From Crocinitomicaceae bacterium (GTDB lineage: Bacteria > Bacteroidota > Bacteroidia > Flavobacteriales_G > Salibacteraceae): a stretch of DNA of 64,000 bases. The DNA is taken from positions 62,001 through 126,000 of the forward strand of contig PAME01000018.1 of assembly GCA_002707155.1 (NCBI GenBank), given 5' to 3'. The first letter of the stretch is position 1. The number at the start of each line of letters is the position of its first letter. A program made the position numbers and the translations under genes. Positions 38,985-47,786 of this stretch are shown here, piece by piece. The notes beneath the pieces are model-generated. The model did no database searches. It worked only from the letters and a program-made list of their open reading frames with translations, and was not told the origin of the DNA.

Positions 38985-39947
38985 TTAATGCGGAGTTTCC
39001 TGTCTTTGAATGGCCATAATATCGCTTACCGCTTTCCGGTACTTGTAAGGATTTCCTGCTTTTTTAATGGCTTTATATACTTTTTGAGGGTTATGTGTTG
39101 ATTGAGAGAAAAACTCCCAAAACCCCAACATTTTCATTTTAATAGGCGTTGGTCCAGATAGCATTGCGTCATACTGCTGATAAATGGTATCGTGAAATGC
39201 CTCAAAAATATCCCAGCGGTCTTTAGGATATTCTTCAGTATCTGATTTTATCATGCTGGGTAAAAATGGGTCTGCTATAAGGCCTCTTCCAATCATAAAA
39301 TGTTCAATACTTGGAAACCGTTCACGCATAGCTTTAAACCGCTCTACAGTCGTAATATCGCCGTTATAGTACAAGGTATGTTTTGCAAGGTCAATGCATT
39401 TCTGGAAGGCTTCAAGGTCTACACCCCCTTTGTACAATTGTTTGCCAAGTCGCGCATGTATGGCTACATTTTTAAGCGGGTACTTTTCAAGTATAGGAAA
39501 GGAATCTAAAATCTCATTGGCGTTTTCATACCCAAGGCGCATTTTCATAGAGATGGTGATATCAGTTTCGCTGTGAGCGCGATCTAAAATGTGGTCAATT
39601 TTTTCAGTATTACAAATGAGTCCAGAGCCCATGCCACTTTTTGTAACCATTGGATACGGGCAACCCAAGTTCCAATTTAATTCTTTGTAGCCTAAGGATT
39701 GAATGTATTTTATTACAAATAAAAAATGATCAGCATCAGCCGTCATTACTTGTGGAATTAAGGATAAGCTTGTATTAACTTCCGGGTTTAAGTCTCGCTG
39801 ATAGGAACCCTTGATGATCATTGTTCTATTAAAACGAATGTAAGGTGCATAAAAACAGTCTATTCCCCCAAAGAATTTTTGCTGAGCATTGCGGAAGGTT
39901 GCATCGGTAAATCCTTGCAAAGGAGAAGAGAAGAGAGCGTAGGACAT
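38985..39947 (-). CDS. tRNA-dihydrouridine synthase, DusA/DusC-like
   Basis: About 320 residues from ATG 39947, the start that gives the canonical opening MSYALFSSPLQGFTDATFR; the longer frame from 40016 adds 23 unrelated residues. It is an FMN-dependent enzyme that reduces uridine to dihydrouridine in tRNA D-loops. The TIM-barrel motif NWNLGCPYPMVTKSGMGSGL holds the catalytic cysteine. MKMRLGYENANE, VAIHARLGKQLYKGG and YYNGDITTVERF bind tRNA and FMN. The C-terminal helical domain is short. It converges with the penicillin-binding protein pseudogene. Confidence 0.9.
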   Translation of the reverse strand: MSYALFSSPLQGFTDATFRNAQQKFFGGIDCFYAPYIRFNRTMIIKGSYQRDLNPEVNTSLSLIPQVMTADADHFLFVIKYIQSLGYKELNWNLGCPYPMVTKSGMGSGLICNTEKIDHILDRAHSETDITISMKMRLGYENANEILDSFPILEKYPLKNVAIHARLGKQLYKGGVDLEAFQKCIDLAKHTLYYNGDITTVERFKAMRERFPSIEHFMIGRGLIADPFLPSMIKSDTEEYPKDRWDIFEAFHDTIYQQYDAMLSGPTPIKMKMLGFWEFFSQSTHNPQKVYKAIKKAGNPYKYRKAVSDIMAIQRQETPH

Positions 39948-40141
39948 TAATGGGTTTGAAAACGATAAAAATAAAAGAAATCGCGCATTGACTCCCTTTG
40001 TTTTACAAAAGGGCATTATAGGGTATAAGTTATAACTTACAATTCGAATCTCAGCTGTTTCAAAAACGAACTGTTTTGCAAAGCTTTGATGTATTGATTT
40101 TGTTGATGAACCAATTTCATTAAAGGTTGTTATTTAGTTTA

Positions 40142-40564
40142 ATGCGTATAGTACTGCAATCAAATGTAAATAGAGACTTAACGGAGGTTTATGATCGATT
40201 CGATCAAGATTTGTTTGCTTACCTATTACCCACAGGGGCGCAACTTATTGAGTATGGTGGTTCGAAGAAAGGGAATATTGTGCATCTCAAATTGCCGATT
40301 GCTGGTGAGTGGATAAGCGAAATAACAGAAGACGGAAACGCAACCGATACTCGTTATTTTATTGATGAAGGAAGAAAACTCCCCTTTCCGTTAAAAAAAT
40401 GGAGGCACAAACACAGCTTATACCGAGCAGGAAACTCGACCATTATTGAAGATGACATGACTTTTTCAACAGGAAATATCATTGCTGACATGCTCGTTTA
40501 TCCTGGTTTGCTCCTTGCGTTTTTGCCTAGAGTTTGGCAATACAAGAGCTACTTTAACCATTGA
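40142..40564 (+). CDS. SRPBCC-fold ligand-binding protein
   Basis: About 140 residues from ATG 40142; a TTG at 40127 adds five. The N-terminus MRIVLQSNVNRDLTEVYDRF and the beta-rich centre ending with a long C-terminal helix (IIADMLVYPGLLLAFLPRVW) fit the START/SRPBCC ligand-binding fold, with a bound hydrophobic molecule unknown. No catalytic motif is visible. It stands between the divergent Dus gene and the Usp gene. Confidence 0.6.
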   Translation: MRIVLQSNVNRDLTEVYDRFDQDLFAYLLPTGAQLIEYGGSKKGNIVHLKLPIAGEWISEITEDGNATDTRYFIDEGRKLPFPLKKWRHKHSLYRAGNSTIIEDDMTFSTGNIIADMLVYPGLLLAFLPRVWQYKSYFNH

Positions 40565-40758
40565 TTGAGCTGGTGGTTTTTTGCTATTTCTCTGAGTAAT
40601 GGGGAAGAAAAAGCGGAATGAATTAGATAAGGAATATTTACAACAAATTTAAACGCCCAACAATTTTACTTTGCTGGAAACAGGTCAATTTGCTGTGATG
40701 TGATAATAATCATTTGTTATTGTCTTTCTATCCAATATTTCTGAGGAAAATAGAAACT

Positions 40759-41583
40759 ATGAAAAAAATATTGTTGCCCACCGATTTTTCTGAGAACGCT
40801 AAAAATGCAATTGATTATAGTATTGCGTTATTTGATGCTAGCGAAACTGTTTTTATATTATTAAATACGTTCTATGTGCCTTATTCTTCCACCGAAGTTA
40901 TTATCTCCCATGACGCATTTAGAAAACAGTCAGAAGAGTCTTTGGAACTAGAGATTCAGCGAATTAAACAACAGTTCCCAAATCTGAAAGGAAATATTGA
41001 AAGTCATTTTGCCATTGGAGAAGTAGCAAGTGTAGTGAACTCGTTTGTACAGAAAGAGGGCATGGATTACGTTGCAATGGGCACTAAAGGCGAAAGTGGT
41101 GTTGACTCCATATTTGTGGGCAGTGCAGCTGCTGCAATGATCAGCACTGTTGAGTGTTCATTAATCATTGTTCCTGAAAATGCAGTGTATACCAATCCTG
41201 AAAAAATTCTTTTTACAACAAATAAAGAATTACAAAATGATGAACTGAATCTTGAAAGTTTAAATGAAATTGCAAAAAAATACAACAGCACAATACACGG
41301 TTTGTACGTTTCCGAAACTGGAGAGGATAAAAAATTAGAGGCAGCTTTTATACGATTTGATTTGAATGTTCAGTTTCAAGACATACAGCATGATTTAAAA
41401 GTAGAGGTAAACAAAGACCCTATTGAGGCTATAGAAAAACACATGGAAAAGTACCCAGTCGATTTAGTTGCGATGGTAAGTACTAGGGGAAGTTTTTTTC
41501 ATGAGCTTTTTCATAAAAGTGTTACCAAGAAGATAGCCATGCATACCCACATTCCGATGCTAGTTATGCACACAGAGGTGTAG
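40759..41583 (+). CDS. Universal stress protein, two tandem Usp domains
   Basis: About 274 residues from ATG 40759. The first domain (KKILLPTDFSENAKNAIDYS, ATP-binding loop MGTKGESGVDSIFVGS, then VECSLIIVPE) is complete. The second is degenerate but retains VDLVAMVSTRGSFFHELFHKSVTKKIA and ends PMLVMHTE. Tandem Usp proteins are common in Bacteroidota and respond to stress or starvation; the precise role is unknown. It is the last ordinary gene before the accessory island. Confidence 0.9.
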   Translation: MKKILLPTDFSENAKNAIDYSIALFDASETVFILLNTFYVPYSSTEVIISHDAFRKQSEESLELEIQRIKQQFPNLKGNIESHFAIGEVASVVNSFVQKEGMDYVAMGTKGESGVDSIFVGSAAAAMISTVECSLIIVPENAVYTNPEKILFTTNKELQNDELNLESLNEIAKKYNSTIHGLYVSETGEDKKLEAAFIRFDLNVQFQDIQHDLKVEVNKDPIEAIEKHMEKYPVDLVAMVSTRGSFFHELFHKSVTKKIAMHTHIPMLVMHTEV

Positions 41584-41739
41584 TTTGTTGAAGCTTTTTC
41601 GCTTGCCTTGTGCGCTGAAAATTGAACGATCAATGTATGGCAATTGATACTGATAATAGGGTAATTTGGATCTTCTTTGAATAACTACTAATGTGCAGTT
41701 TATGAAGTGCAGTATCCAAAAGGGTGCTATGATTTTTTA

Positions 41740-42060
41740 ACCATTGTGAGTGCCCTGCAAGGGCGTTGCATTATATTTAAGATAAAAAATTTCTAGAGGG
41801 TGCAAATCCCATACAAGCATGGCTTCCTGAATTGAGTTCAGTAAAGGCTAAGCCTTGAACCACTTATTAGCTGCAACATTGCTCATTGTTCGAAGGAATC
41901 TAGCTTTATTATAAACTAGAAAGAAGACATAATTAGTGTAAAGAGCGATTACGTTATGCTTAACGAACTGATGAATACTAGACCCTTAAAGTTTGTCCTA
42001 AGCTTGTCCCAAAAGGGTTTACAACCCAAGAGGCTAAAATGGGGTAGGAGACACCTGGCA
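41740..42060 (+). other. Non-coding stretch resembling 5' domain of a group II intron (fragment)
   Basis: About 320 bases without a gene. Features: a GCCCTGCAAGGGC hairpin at the left, GGTGCAAATCCC (41799-41810), GGCTAAGCCTTGAACC, GGAATCTAGC…GCTAGAAAG-like pairing, ACGTTATGCTTAACGAACTGATGAATA, CCTAAGCTTGTCC, and TTTACAACCCAAGAGGCTAAAATGGGGTAG split over two lines. This succession resembles domain I of bacterial group II introns as I recall them. No reverse transcriptase or domain V/VI is present, so it is at most a truncated remnant. The identification is from memory of family sequence and needs a covariance search. Confidence 0.3.
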
Positions 42061-42067
42061 TTAAAAA

Positions 42068-42713
42068 CTAATCATCTACAAGCATCAGTTTTTTACGGGT
42101 AAGTGTTTGGCCGTTTTTCAAAAGCACCACATACATACCAGCTGGCAAATCTGTCAGCGACACCCTGTGAATTTCATCTTTAGCTTGCAAGCTAAATTGC
42201 TCCACTAAATGGCCTGCAGTATTATAAATGCTGCAGTTTACTTGGGCTGCGCTTCCTTTGGGGGAGTTTTAAAAAGACTTCTGCTCCACTTGAAGGGTTT
42301 GGGTATAACAATAGTTCATTAGGTGTAGCCACAAGTGCGGGCAAGTCTAGGCTTTTTTGTATCCTGCTAAACCGCACCAATATCTGCTGGTAGTTCGTTA
42401 GCGTAGCACTCGTTTTCGCATTTGCTACGCTGTCTGTTTTGTTGTCAATAGCATACTACTGTCTAAATGCATGGCCAATTGATTGTCCACTTGAATCTAC
42501 ATGTTTAAGGGTGGCATAGTTGTTTACGCCAATTGACAGTTCTTTGTATAGATAGGAGCTTTGGTTTAGCACAATTCCACCTGATATTGCCCCTTTTCTC
42601 AGGTTATTTCCATAGACATGTTTTACAAAACCTTGCTGACTAAAAAGAATCGTAGGAATAAGACACGCTAATAAGCTTAGGGTCAAAATATTTATTTGTT
42701 TCCAATTTTTCAT
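42068..42713 (-). pseudogene. T9SS sorting-domain protein remnant with stop and frameshift
   Basis: Signal peptide from ATG 42713 (ILTLSLLACLIPTILFSQQG), then about 65 residues with GVNNYATLKHVDSSG and an in-frame TAG at 42456-42458, then YAIDNKTDSVANAKTSATL and the start of a sorting domain (NELLLYPNPSSGAEVFLK). A frameshift near 42270 follows. In the next frame the domain completes: GSAAQVNCSIYNTAGHLVEQ, then LTDLPAGMYVVLLKNGQ and a stop at 42068. It is much shorter than usual T9SS proteins, so the middle is probably deleted. It is now non-functional. It lies directly after repeat B, at the far end of the cassette array. Confidence 0.75.
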
Positions 42714-42729
42714 GTCTAGCGATATTGCA

Positions 42730-42942
42730 CTTACGCCCCACGGCCAAGGCAAGTGTGGGGAAGCAATTTTGGGTGCGGAGGCCAAAATATTTGTGGCTAT
42801 TGCGGTTTGATTGTGCGCGAGGGCAACCAACCACCAAAATTGCAGAATGGTGAAACTTAGGGTTTATTCTATCGTTTGTTCGAGGCATTTCGTTTCAAAT
42901 TTACACTATCGCTAGCATTTGCCTTTTGGCTGTTGTTACCCT
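42730..42942 (-). repeat. attC-like palindromic repeat B
   Basis: About 210 bases. The left arm (TTACGCCCCACGGCCAAGGC) pairs imperfectly with the right arm (GCCTTTTGGCTGTTGTTACC). The inner right part, about 65 bases at 42876-42940, is roughly 85% identical by eye to repeat A. It contains a second nested palindrome (GCAATTTTGGGTG… CACCAAAATTGC, about 42762-42843) absent from A. It starts 10 bases after the stop of the 42952 gene in the direction of transcription. Confidence 0.7.
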
Positions 42943-42951
42943 CTGTTGTGA

Positions 42952-43344
42952 TTAATAAAAATCATCATCGCTGATTGATATTGTAAATTTATGTTCAAAG
43001 TGAGAAGGTACACGTTTCGCATGTTCACTTTCAGATTTCCAATTGGAACTAGCCTGAATATCTTTTCTTTCAGTATTGCTCAAGTTCACAATTTCTGAAC
43101 TCTCGAAGTAATCCGAGGTATTTCCTGCGTCGTCTTGACCACCTCTCGTGTCATTGACATATATTGTCTCGGACTTTCCAGTCTCAATAGTTACTACCTT
43201 TTCAGAACTAAAATTTGATTTCATATCGACCTGAAAAGCTTCACTTGAATTATTAATTACTTTCCATTCTCGTGTTGTATTTCCTTCGCACGACGAAAGA
43301 ACAATTGCTGTAAATAGTCCAACTAAAATTGATAATGTTCTCAT
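42952..43344 (-). CDS. Small lipoprotein in cassette position
   Basis: A 130-residue protein with a lipoprotein signal (LFTAIVLSSC, lipobox cysteine at residue 19). It is therefore membrane-anchored in the periplasm or on the surface. The body has no motif I recognise; it is acidic, with NDTRGGQDDAGNTSDYFE and a C-terminal KFTISISDDDFY. It is bracketed exactly by repeats C (90 bases upstream) and B (10 bases downstream), as a gene cassette would be. Function unknown. Confidence 0.65.
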   Translation of the reverse strand: MRTLSILVGLFTAIVLSSCEGNTTREWKVINNSSEAFQVDMKSNFSSEKVVTIETGKSETIYVNDTRGGQDDAGNTSDYFESSEIVNLSNTERKDIQASSNWKSESEHAKRVPSHFEHKFTISISDDDFY

Positions 43345-43435
43345 AGTATATTTTTATTTTCTCAAGAACTTAATAATCTAGATATTATTGTTTTCGTTCA
43401 GAATTCACGCTCTGATTTTCACGCGAGCAATTGAG

Positions 43436-43567
43436 GGTAACGCCCCGCGGCCATGAGAAGTAGGCTGTTCGAGGCAGATACTTCGGGACTCGGGTTTGGA
43501 TTATTAATATTCATTCATTTCAAATTTACGACAGACCTGCCTATTTCTCATGTGGGCGCTGTTAGCC
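43436..43567 (-). repeat. attC-like palindromic repeat C
   Basis: Left arm GGTAACGCCCCGCGGCCATG plus AGAAGTAGGC; right arm GCCTATTTCTCATGTGGGCGCTGTTAGCC, the imperfect complement over about 28 bases. The loop contains CATTTCAAATTTACGACAG, shared in part with repeats A and B. The outer ends TAACGCC/GTTAGCC are of attC type, although the core consensus is not exact. Confidence 0.7.
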
Positions 43568-43658
43568 AAAGTTGAGTAATATCACTCTATTGCCGGTGCT
43601 ATAATCGGGTTTCTGACATTGAATAAAGATATTGTAAATTCTAGTTTTTTGATGGAAC

Positions 43659-44078
43659 TCATTTAAGACAAGAATCACAAGTACCAACTGCTTCTATTTC
43701 AAAACGATCGATAGAATGCCCAGGTACTTCAATATCAATTGAATGATTAGTTTGAACGCAGGAAACCTGTTCGCATTTTTTACACTTAAAATGTATGTGT
43801 CTATGGCTGTGCCCTTGGGAAGTGCAATTATGACCGCATAAGGCATAAAAAGTTTCGTTGTCTTCAATAAGAGCTTTGTGAATTATTCCTTTTACTAAAA
43901 AAGTATTTATGGTTCTGTACAGGGTTATGCGATCAAAGTCGTGCAAAGAATCTTGAATTTTAGAATAAGAAATGGCTTTTTCGCTTTCAGAAAGGATAGA
44001 AAGTAAATCCACTCTAATGGATGTGGCTTTTAAGTCCAAACTTCTTAATTGTTCTATTGAATTCAAATTCGATTTCAT
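43659..44078 (-). CDS. Fur-family metalloregulator (Zur/Fur type)
   Basis: A 139-residue repressor. The winged helix has DRITLYRTINTFLVKGIIHKA. Metal-binding histidines lie in GHSHRHIHFKC. Two CxxC pairs (CKKC near residue 98 and CDSC near 134) form the structural zinc site, which argues for a zinc- or iron-sensing Fur. It is the last gene of an operon behind a TonB receptor and a lipoprotein, whose promoter carries a 14-bp perfect inverted repeat. Self-repression by this protein is the simplest reading. Zinc is my preferred metal; iron or haem cannot be excluded. Confidence 0.9.
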   Translation of the reverse strand: MKSNLNSIEQLRSLDLKATSIRVDLLSILSESEKAISYSKIQDSLHDFDRITLYRTINTFLVKGIIHKALIEDNETFYALCGHNCTSQGHSHRHIHFKCKKCEQVSCVQTNHSIDIEVPGHSIDRFEIEAVGTCDSCLK

Positions 44079-44090
44079 AGGTATCAGGTT

Positions 44091-46403
44091 TTAAAACGAA
44101 AGACTTATCCCCACAATTGCATTTATTCCTAAATCATCGGCGAAATACCTTAGCCTATTTAAATAATCGCGATAGCTTACATTCAATAAATTCTCTATTC
44201 TGAGGTAGGTATTTAGCTTGACTTTTTTAAACTGTTTTTTCGAAGATAATTTTACACCAACAAGATTATATGCTTCCGGAGCTTCCAAGTAATCTTGGGA
44301 TGGAAGGAGGTTGTTTTGCTTAAAAACATATCGGTTGTTGAGCTGTATCTCAACATTTTCAAATGGGCCTAGTTTAGGTATCTGATAATTTAGTTCTCCG
44401 TATAAATTATTAGCTGGCATATATATCAGTGGTATGTTGTTCGTTTTATCAGATCCATACAGAAAGCTATACTTAGCAACGAGCTCTGCGCGTTCAAAAA
44501 ACTGATAGCTTGCCACAGCATCAAACCCCATAATTTGAGCTTGTGTTTGCTCGTACTTAAATACAGGAAAAGCACCACGAATGGTTAAACGAAACTCGTC
44601 TTCTGGATTAAGGAAAATGTAGTCTTGAAACTCTTGATAATACAGCAAGGTTTCGAAGGAAAATTTGTTTTTTATTTTCGTTTTTATAGAGAGTGTATTT
44701 TTAAATGAAACTTCTTGTTTTAGGTTTGGATTTCCTTCTTCAATTCCGCCAACTCCCTGATGCAAACCGTTGCTGTATAATTCATTTACCTCGGGGTTTC
44801 GTACTGAATAACCCAGGTTATAAGCTACACTAAGCCATTTTGCAAAATCGTTGGTAATGCCTCCAACAGCACTTAGGTTTTGGTAGTTGTTCTCGTAACG
44901 AACAATTTCTCTTGGTACCCCCGTTGAAATGGTAGCTACTTTTCTGTTTTCAAAATCGTAGCGCACTCCAAGCTCAAATCTAGTTTGTTTATAGCTTTTG
45001 TTTGCCAATGCAAATATTCCTAATTCGCGAGAAATGTAATCTGGGATTAGGGGCAATATCCCTGTTTCTGGCTTATTCACATTGTCAACGTAGTTGCCTT
45101 GAATACCGGTTTTAAGTTTCCAATTCTTAGGTAAATAATGGTGGTATTTTAGTTCCAAAAAATTTGACTTTTGCTCTAAGCTCAGGGAAGGGGAGTCCGT
45201 TCTACCTCCTCGTCGAACATCAAATTCCTTTCTTAAATTGTATTGCCCAGCATAGGTAAGGGAGATCCATTGTTTTTTATTTAGGCTATACTTAGATTTG
45301 AATTTAAGCAAATGATGATTTACCCTTTGGAAGGGAGCATCGATAGAATAAGAAAAATTATCTTCTGTAAAATAGGGTTCTTCTAATTGAAACGCATTTT
45401 CGAGATCGGTTAAATTTCCTACTTGCGATCCTCTTAAAATACCAAGTTCAGCATTAAAAGAACTGAAATATAAATCGCTGCTCAGTTTTTTATTCCATGT
45501 CTTTTCGAGCTGTAGGGCAACATTAGCTTTTTGATTTCCGGTGTTTCGTAAATAATACTTGGAGGTTTTGTTGTCTCCACTTTTTTTGAGTGTACCAACT
45601 ATTCGCCAAGCTACCAATTTGCCATATTGCTCAAAATCTATGTTTATGCCATTCCCCAAACCATTCGATTCAAAAAAATAGCGTGCATTTCCATGTACGT
45701 GTGGGTCGAGTGTAATTTGTTTTGGTTCTATTAGAATTACACTACCCAACGAATTACCTTGATACTCCAAAGCTCCAACACCCTTAATTACCCGAATTTT
45801 GTTTGCAACTAAAGGGTCAATCTCAGGGCTATGATCGACACCCCATTGTTGACCACTTTGGGCTATGCCATTGTTTAAAATAGTGAGTCGGTTACCGTAC
45901 AAACCATGAACTATCGGTTTGGCAATTCCACTTCCGTTTTTGATACTACTCACTCCGGTAACATCCTCCAGCATGGTTGCTAAGTTCTTGTCTGAATTTT
46001 GAGCAATGTCTTCCGAGTTAAGCGTCTGGCTCTCTTGGGTTGTAGCTGTGGTTATTTCTCCAATAATGTTCACTTCGTTCAATACTTCGCTGTTGTGATT
46101 GAGGTAGATTATTAATGATGTGTCCTTTGTGATTTGTACGAATAGATGCTTCGGTAGGCATCCAATATGACTTGCGGAAATATGATAGCTGCCATTACAT
46201 AGATTTTGAATTTTGAAATACCCCAGGCTATCTGTTACAGCTCCTGCTTCTGCTTCTTTAGAATAGATGTTGGCATATTCAATTGCTTTGCCAGTACTGA
46301 GATCAATTACACGCCCCGAAATTATTCTGTCGCAATTTTGAGCCGACAGATAAGCTGGGATTACAAATAAAAAGGAAAGAGTAGCTAAAAGTTTATTGAA
46401 CAT
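44091..46403 (-). CDS. TonB-dependent outer-membrane receptor, probably for metal uptake
   Basis: A 770-residue receptor. Signal peptide 1-22; carboxypeptidase-regulatory-like N-terminal domain (ISGRVIDLSTGKAIEYANIY, 30-110); TonB plug (NLATMLEDVTGVSSIKNGSGIAKPIVHGLYGNRLTILNN, split here over two motifs); a 22-strand barrel ending in GISLSF with a terminal aromatic. The plug's HGLYGNRL and HSPEIDPL are typical of ZnuD-like zinc and copper receptors. It follows the lipoprotein with an 11-base overlap and precedes the Fur gene by 12 bases. Its cargo is inferred from this operon. Confidence 0.9.
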   Translation of the reverse strand: MFNKLLATLSFLFVIPAYLSAQNCDRIISGRVIDLSTGKAIEYANIYSKEAEAGAVTDSLGYFKIQNLCNGSYHISASHIGCLPKHLFVQITKDTSLIIYLNHNSEVLNEVNIIGEITTATTQESQTLNSEDIAQNSDKNLATMLEDVTGVSSIKNGSGIAKPIVHGLYGNRLTILNNGIAQSGQQWGVDHSPEIDPLVANKIRVIKGVGALEYQGNSLGSVILIEPKQITLDPHVHGNARYFFESNGLGNGINIDFEQYGKLVAWRIVGTLKKSGDNKTSKYYLRNTGNQKANVALQLEKTWNKKLSSDLYFSSFNAELGILRGSQVGNLTDLENAFQLEEPYFTEDNFSYSIDAPFQRVNHHLLKFKSKYSLNKKQWISLTYAGQYNLRKEFDVRRGGRTDSPSLSLEQKSNFLELKYHHYLPKNWKLKTGIQGNYVDNVNKPETGILPLIPDYISRELGIFALANKSYKQTRFELGVRYDFENRKVATISTGVPREIVRYENNYQNLSAVGGITNDFAKWLSVAYNLGYSVRNPEVNELYSNGLHQGVGGIEEGNPNLKQEVSFKNTLSIKTKIKNKFSFETLLYYQEFQDYIFLNPEDEFRLTIRGAFPVFKYEQTQAQIMGFDAVASYQFFERAELVAKYSFLYGSDKTNNIPLIYMPANNLYGELNYQIPKLGPFENVEIQLNNRYVFKQNNLLPSQDYLEAPEAYNLVGVKLSSKKQFKKVKLNTYLRIENLLNVSYRDYLNRLRYFADDLGINAIVGISLSF

Positions 46404-46956
46404 CTAACTCAAAAGTGACTACTATATCTGTTTCGCCGCCTGCATTGGTAATATCTCCAGATTGCACTCCATTTCCCGATTTATTTGGCTTATGTCTCAG
46501 AGTTATGGTAATATTTCCGGAACCAGCTGCTTTAGTTTTTACTTGAGTAACCAAGCCAATTGGGTTATTATTGAGGTCATTATCATTGTAAGAAACCTCT
46601 AATTCTGATATTGTTGATTGATAAAAAAGTTGATGATCGTTAGATTCTTCTCTTACTTCTTCAGTTATGTTTCCTACTGGATTTTCCAGTTCATTCAATA
46701 GCTCAACAGAACCAGAATAAGTTGTATTCGTATCTAATTTGCCTTTCGAAATTGTGGGAGGGTTACCACCGTCTCCATCTAAATCTTTGAAAGTGAGAAT
46801 TATGTTTTCGCCTCCGCCAATGGGAGTTAGGGTGTATTTGAATGTTGTAATAAGTTCTTCTTCATTAGGGATAACAGGATAAAGAGGCTCGTCTTTTTTG
46901 CATCCGGAAAAGAATAATAACAATGACGTTAAAATAATGAATCGTGAGTTTGTCAT
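46393..46956 (-). CDS. Lipoprotein of the Fur-regulated metal-uptake operon
   Basis: A 187-residue protein with lipobox LLLFFSGC (cysteine 19) followed by KKDEPLYPVIPNEEELITTFKYTLTP. The mature part is a beta-rich domain with GGGENIILTFKDLDGDGGNPP and NITITLRHKPNKSGNG. Such lipoproteins often accompany TonB receptors for zinc in Bacteroidota. It overlaps the receptor start by 11 bases and is the first gene after the palindromic operator. Confidence 0.75.
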   Translation of the reverse strand: MTNSRFIILTSLLLFFSGCKKDEPLYPVIPNEEELITTFKYTLTPIGGGENIILTFKDLDGDGGNPPTISKGKLDTNTTYSGSVELLNELENPVGNITEEVREESNDHQLFYQSTISELEVSYNDNDLNNNPIGLVTQVKTKAAGSGNITITLRHKPNKSGNGVQSGDITNAGGETDIVVTFELDVQ

Positions 46957-46987
46957 GCTTATTGAAATTAAATTTTAATTTAAAGTT

Positions 46988-46995
46988 CAAATATA
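46988..46995 (-). promoter_or_regulatory. -7 promoter element of the metal-uptake operon
   Basis: On the minus strand TATATTTG matches TAnnTTTG exactly. It abuts the palindromic operator and is about 31 bases upstream of the lipoprotein ATG at 46956. Confidence 0.65.
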
Positions 46996-47026
46996 ACATT
47001 AAATGCAACGCAGTTGCATTTAATGT
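46996..47026 (-). promoter_or_regulatory. Palindromic operator, probable Fur/Zur box
   Basis: Two perfect 14-base arms (ACATTAAATGCAAC / GTTGCATTTAATGT) surround a 3-base centre. It sits directly against the -7 element and covers the spacer and -33 region, so protein binding would block RNA polymerase. The operon encodes a Fur-family regulator, the natural candidate binder. Confidence 0.7.
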
Positions 47027-47137
47027 AGTATTCGTTGCCAAACAGCAAATTTTTAGTTGAATTCTGTTTTTTATAATTCGTGCATCAAGCTTACAAAACG
47101 ATGAATTATGAAGTGCTTAGATCTGGATTGAAATTTT

Positions 47138-47355
47138 GGCTAACGAGTTTGTATATGAAAAGTAGGGCTTGGCGCAGCGTGCGGCTTGAAGCGGCGAAAC
47201 CTACCAACATCTTCCTTTTCCCAGATTAATTGAGCCGCTTGCAAATCAGCAAGGCAAGCTAGTTCAGATTTGTCAGATTTAAAGATAGCTAAATAATTGC
47301 ACGAAACTTAATGTTACCTTCAATCTTGCTCTATTTTTTACATGCGTTGTTGCCA
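47138..47355 (-). repeat. Degenerate attC-like repeat D
   Basis: Ends GGCTAACGAG (left) and CGTTGTTGCC (right), which are imperfect complements, enclose a GC-richer middle with inner arms AAGCGGC/GCCGCTT. In the direction of transcription it begins inside the 3' end of the 47331 gene (GGCAACAACGC encodes GNNA), as repeat A does for its own gene. It is the least symmetrical of the four copies. Confidence 0.45.
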
Positions 47356-47786
47356 GTAGTTTTTTTCGCTATGTTGTTCGTTTCCATAACTAAAACTCCT
47401 TGATGTTTTTGCATTCCAAATCGTATTTGGTAATCGTTGTATTCAATCATTTTGGGATTAAATTTAATCTTATCTAAATGATTTTCCGACATATATTGTT
47501 TAAACCAATTTTCAGCATCTTTTTTGTCTAATTCTGAAAACCTAAAAAGCTTTCGGTCTTTTAAAAAAAACACGTATTTGTAAGACATAATTTTTTCATC
47601 GCCTACACTACTAAAATCAATTTCTCTTCTTTTAAGTTCTTCCTCTAGTGCCCACAGATAACCTTGACGAGCAAAACCGAAAGCTGAAATTCCAACTGTG
47701 CCATTAAATCGACCAATAAATTCATCATCGTTTAACCTACATAATTCAGTTTTGAATTCTAAAAAGTAGTCTTTAACTGTTTTCAT
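47331..47786 (-). CDS. Hypothetical cassette protein
   Basis: A 151-residue soluble protein. No known motif is visible; it has an N-terminal helix (DYFLEFKTEL), a GFARQGYLWALEEELKRREI segment and a C-terminal KTTGNNACKK encoded by the start of repeat D. Its ATG overlaps the stop of the upstream zinc-finger-like gene by 4 bases, so the two are translated together. Function unknown. Confidence 0.6.
   Translation of the reverse strand: MKTVKDYFLEFKTELCRLNDDEFIGRFNGTVGISAFGFARQGYLWALEEELKRREIDFSSVGDEKIMSYKYVFFLKDRKLFRFSELDKKDAENWFKQYMSENHLDKIKFNPKMIEYNDYQIRFGMQKHQGVLVMETNNIAKKTTGNNACKK

Noticed and set aside
41740-42060. Ribosomal RNA or tRNA fragment
   Set aside because: No tRNA cloverleaf or conserved rRNA motif is recognisable; no tRNA was found in the rest of the window either.
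42456-42888. ORFs reading through repeat B (42456-42830 and 42640-42888, minus strand)
   Set aside because: Their upstream parts are translated palindromic repeat; the signal peptide of the remnant begins at ATG 42713.
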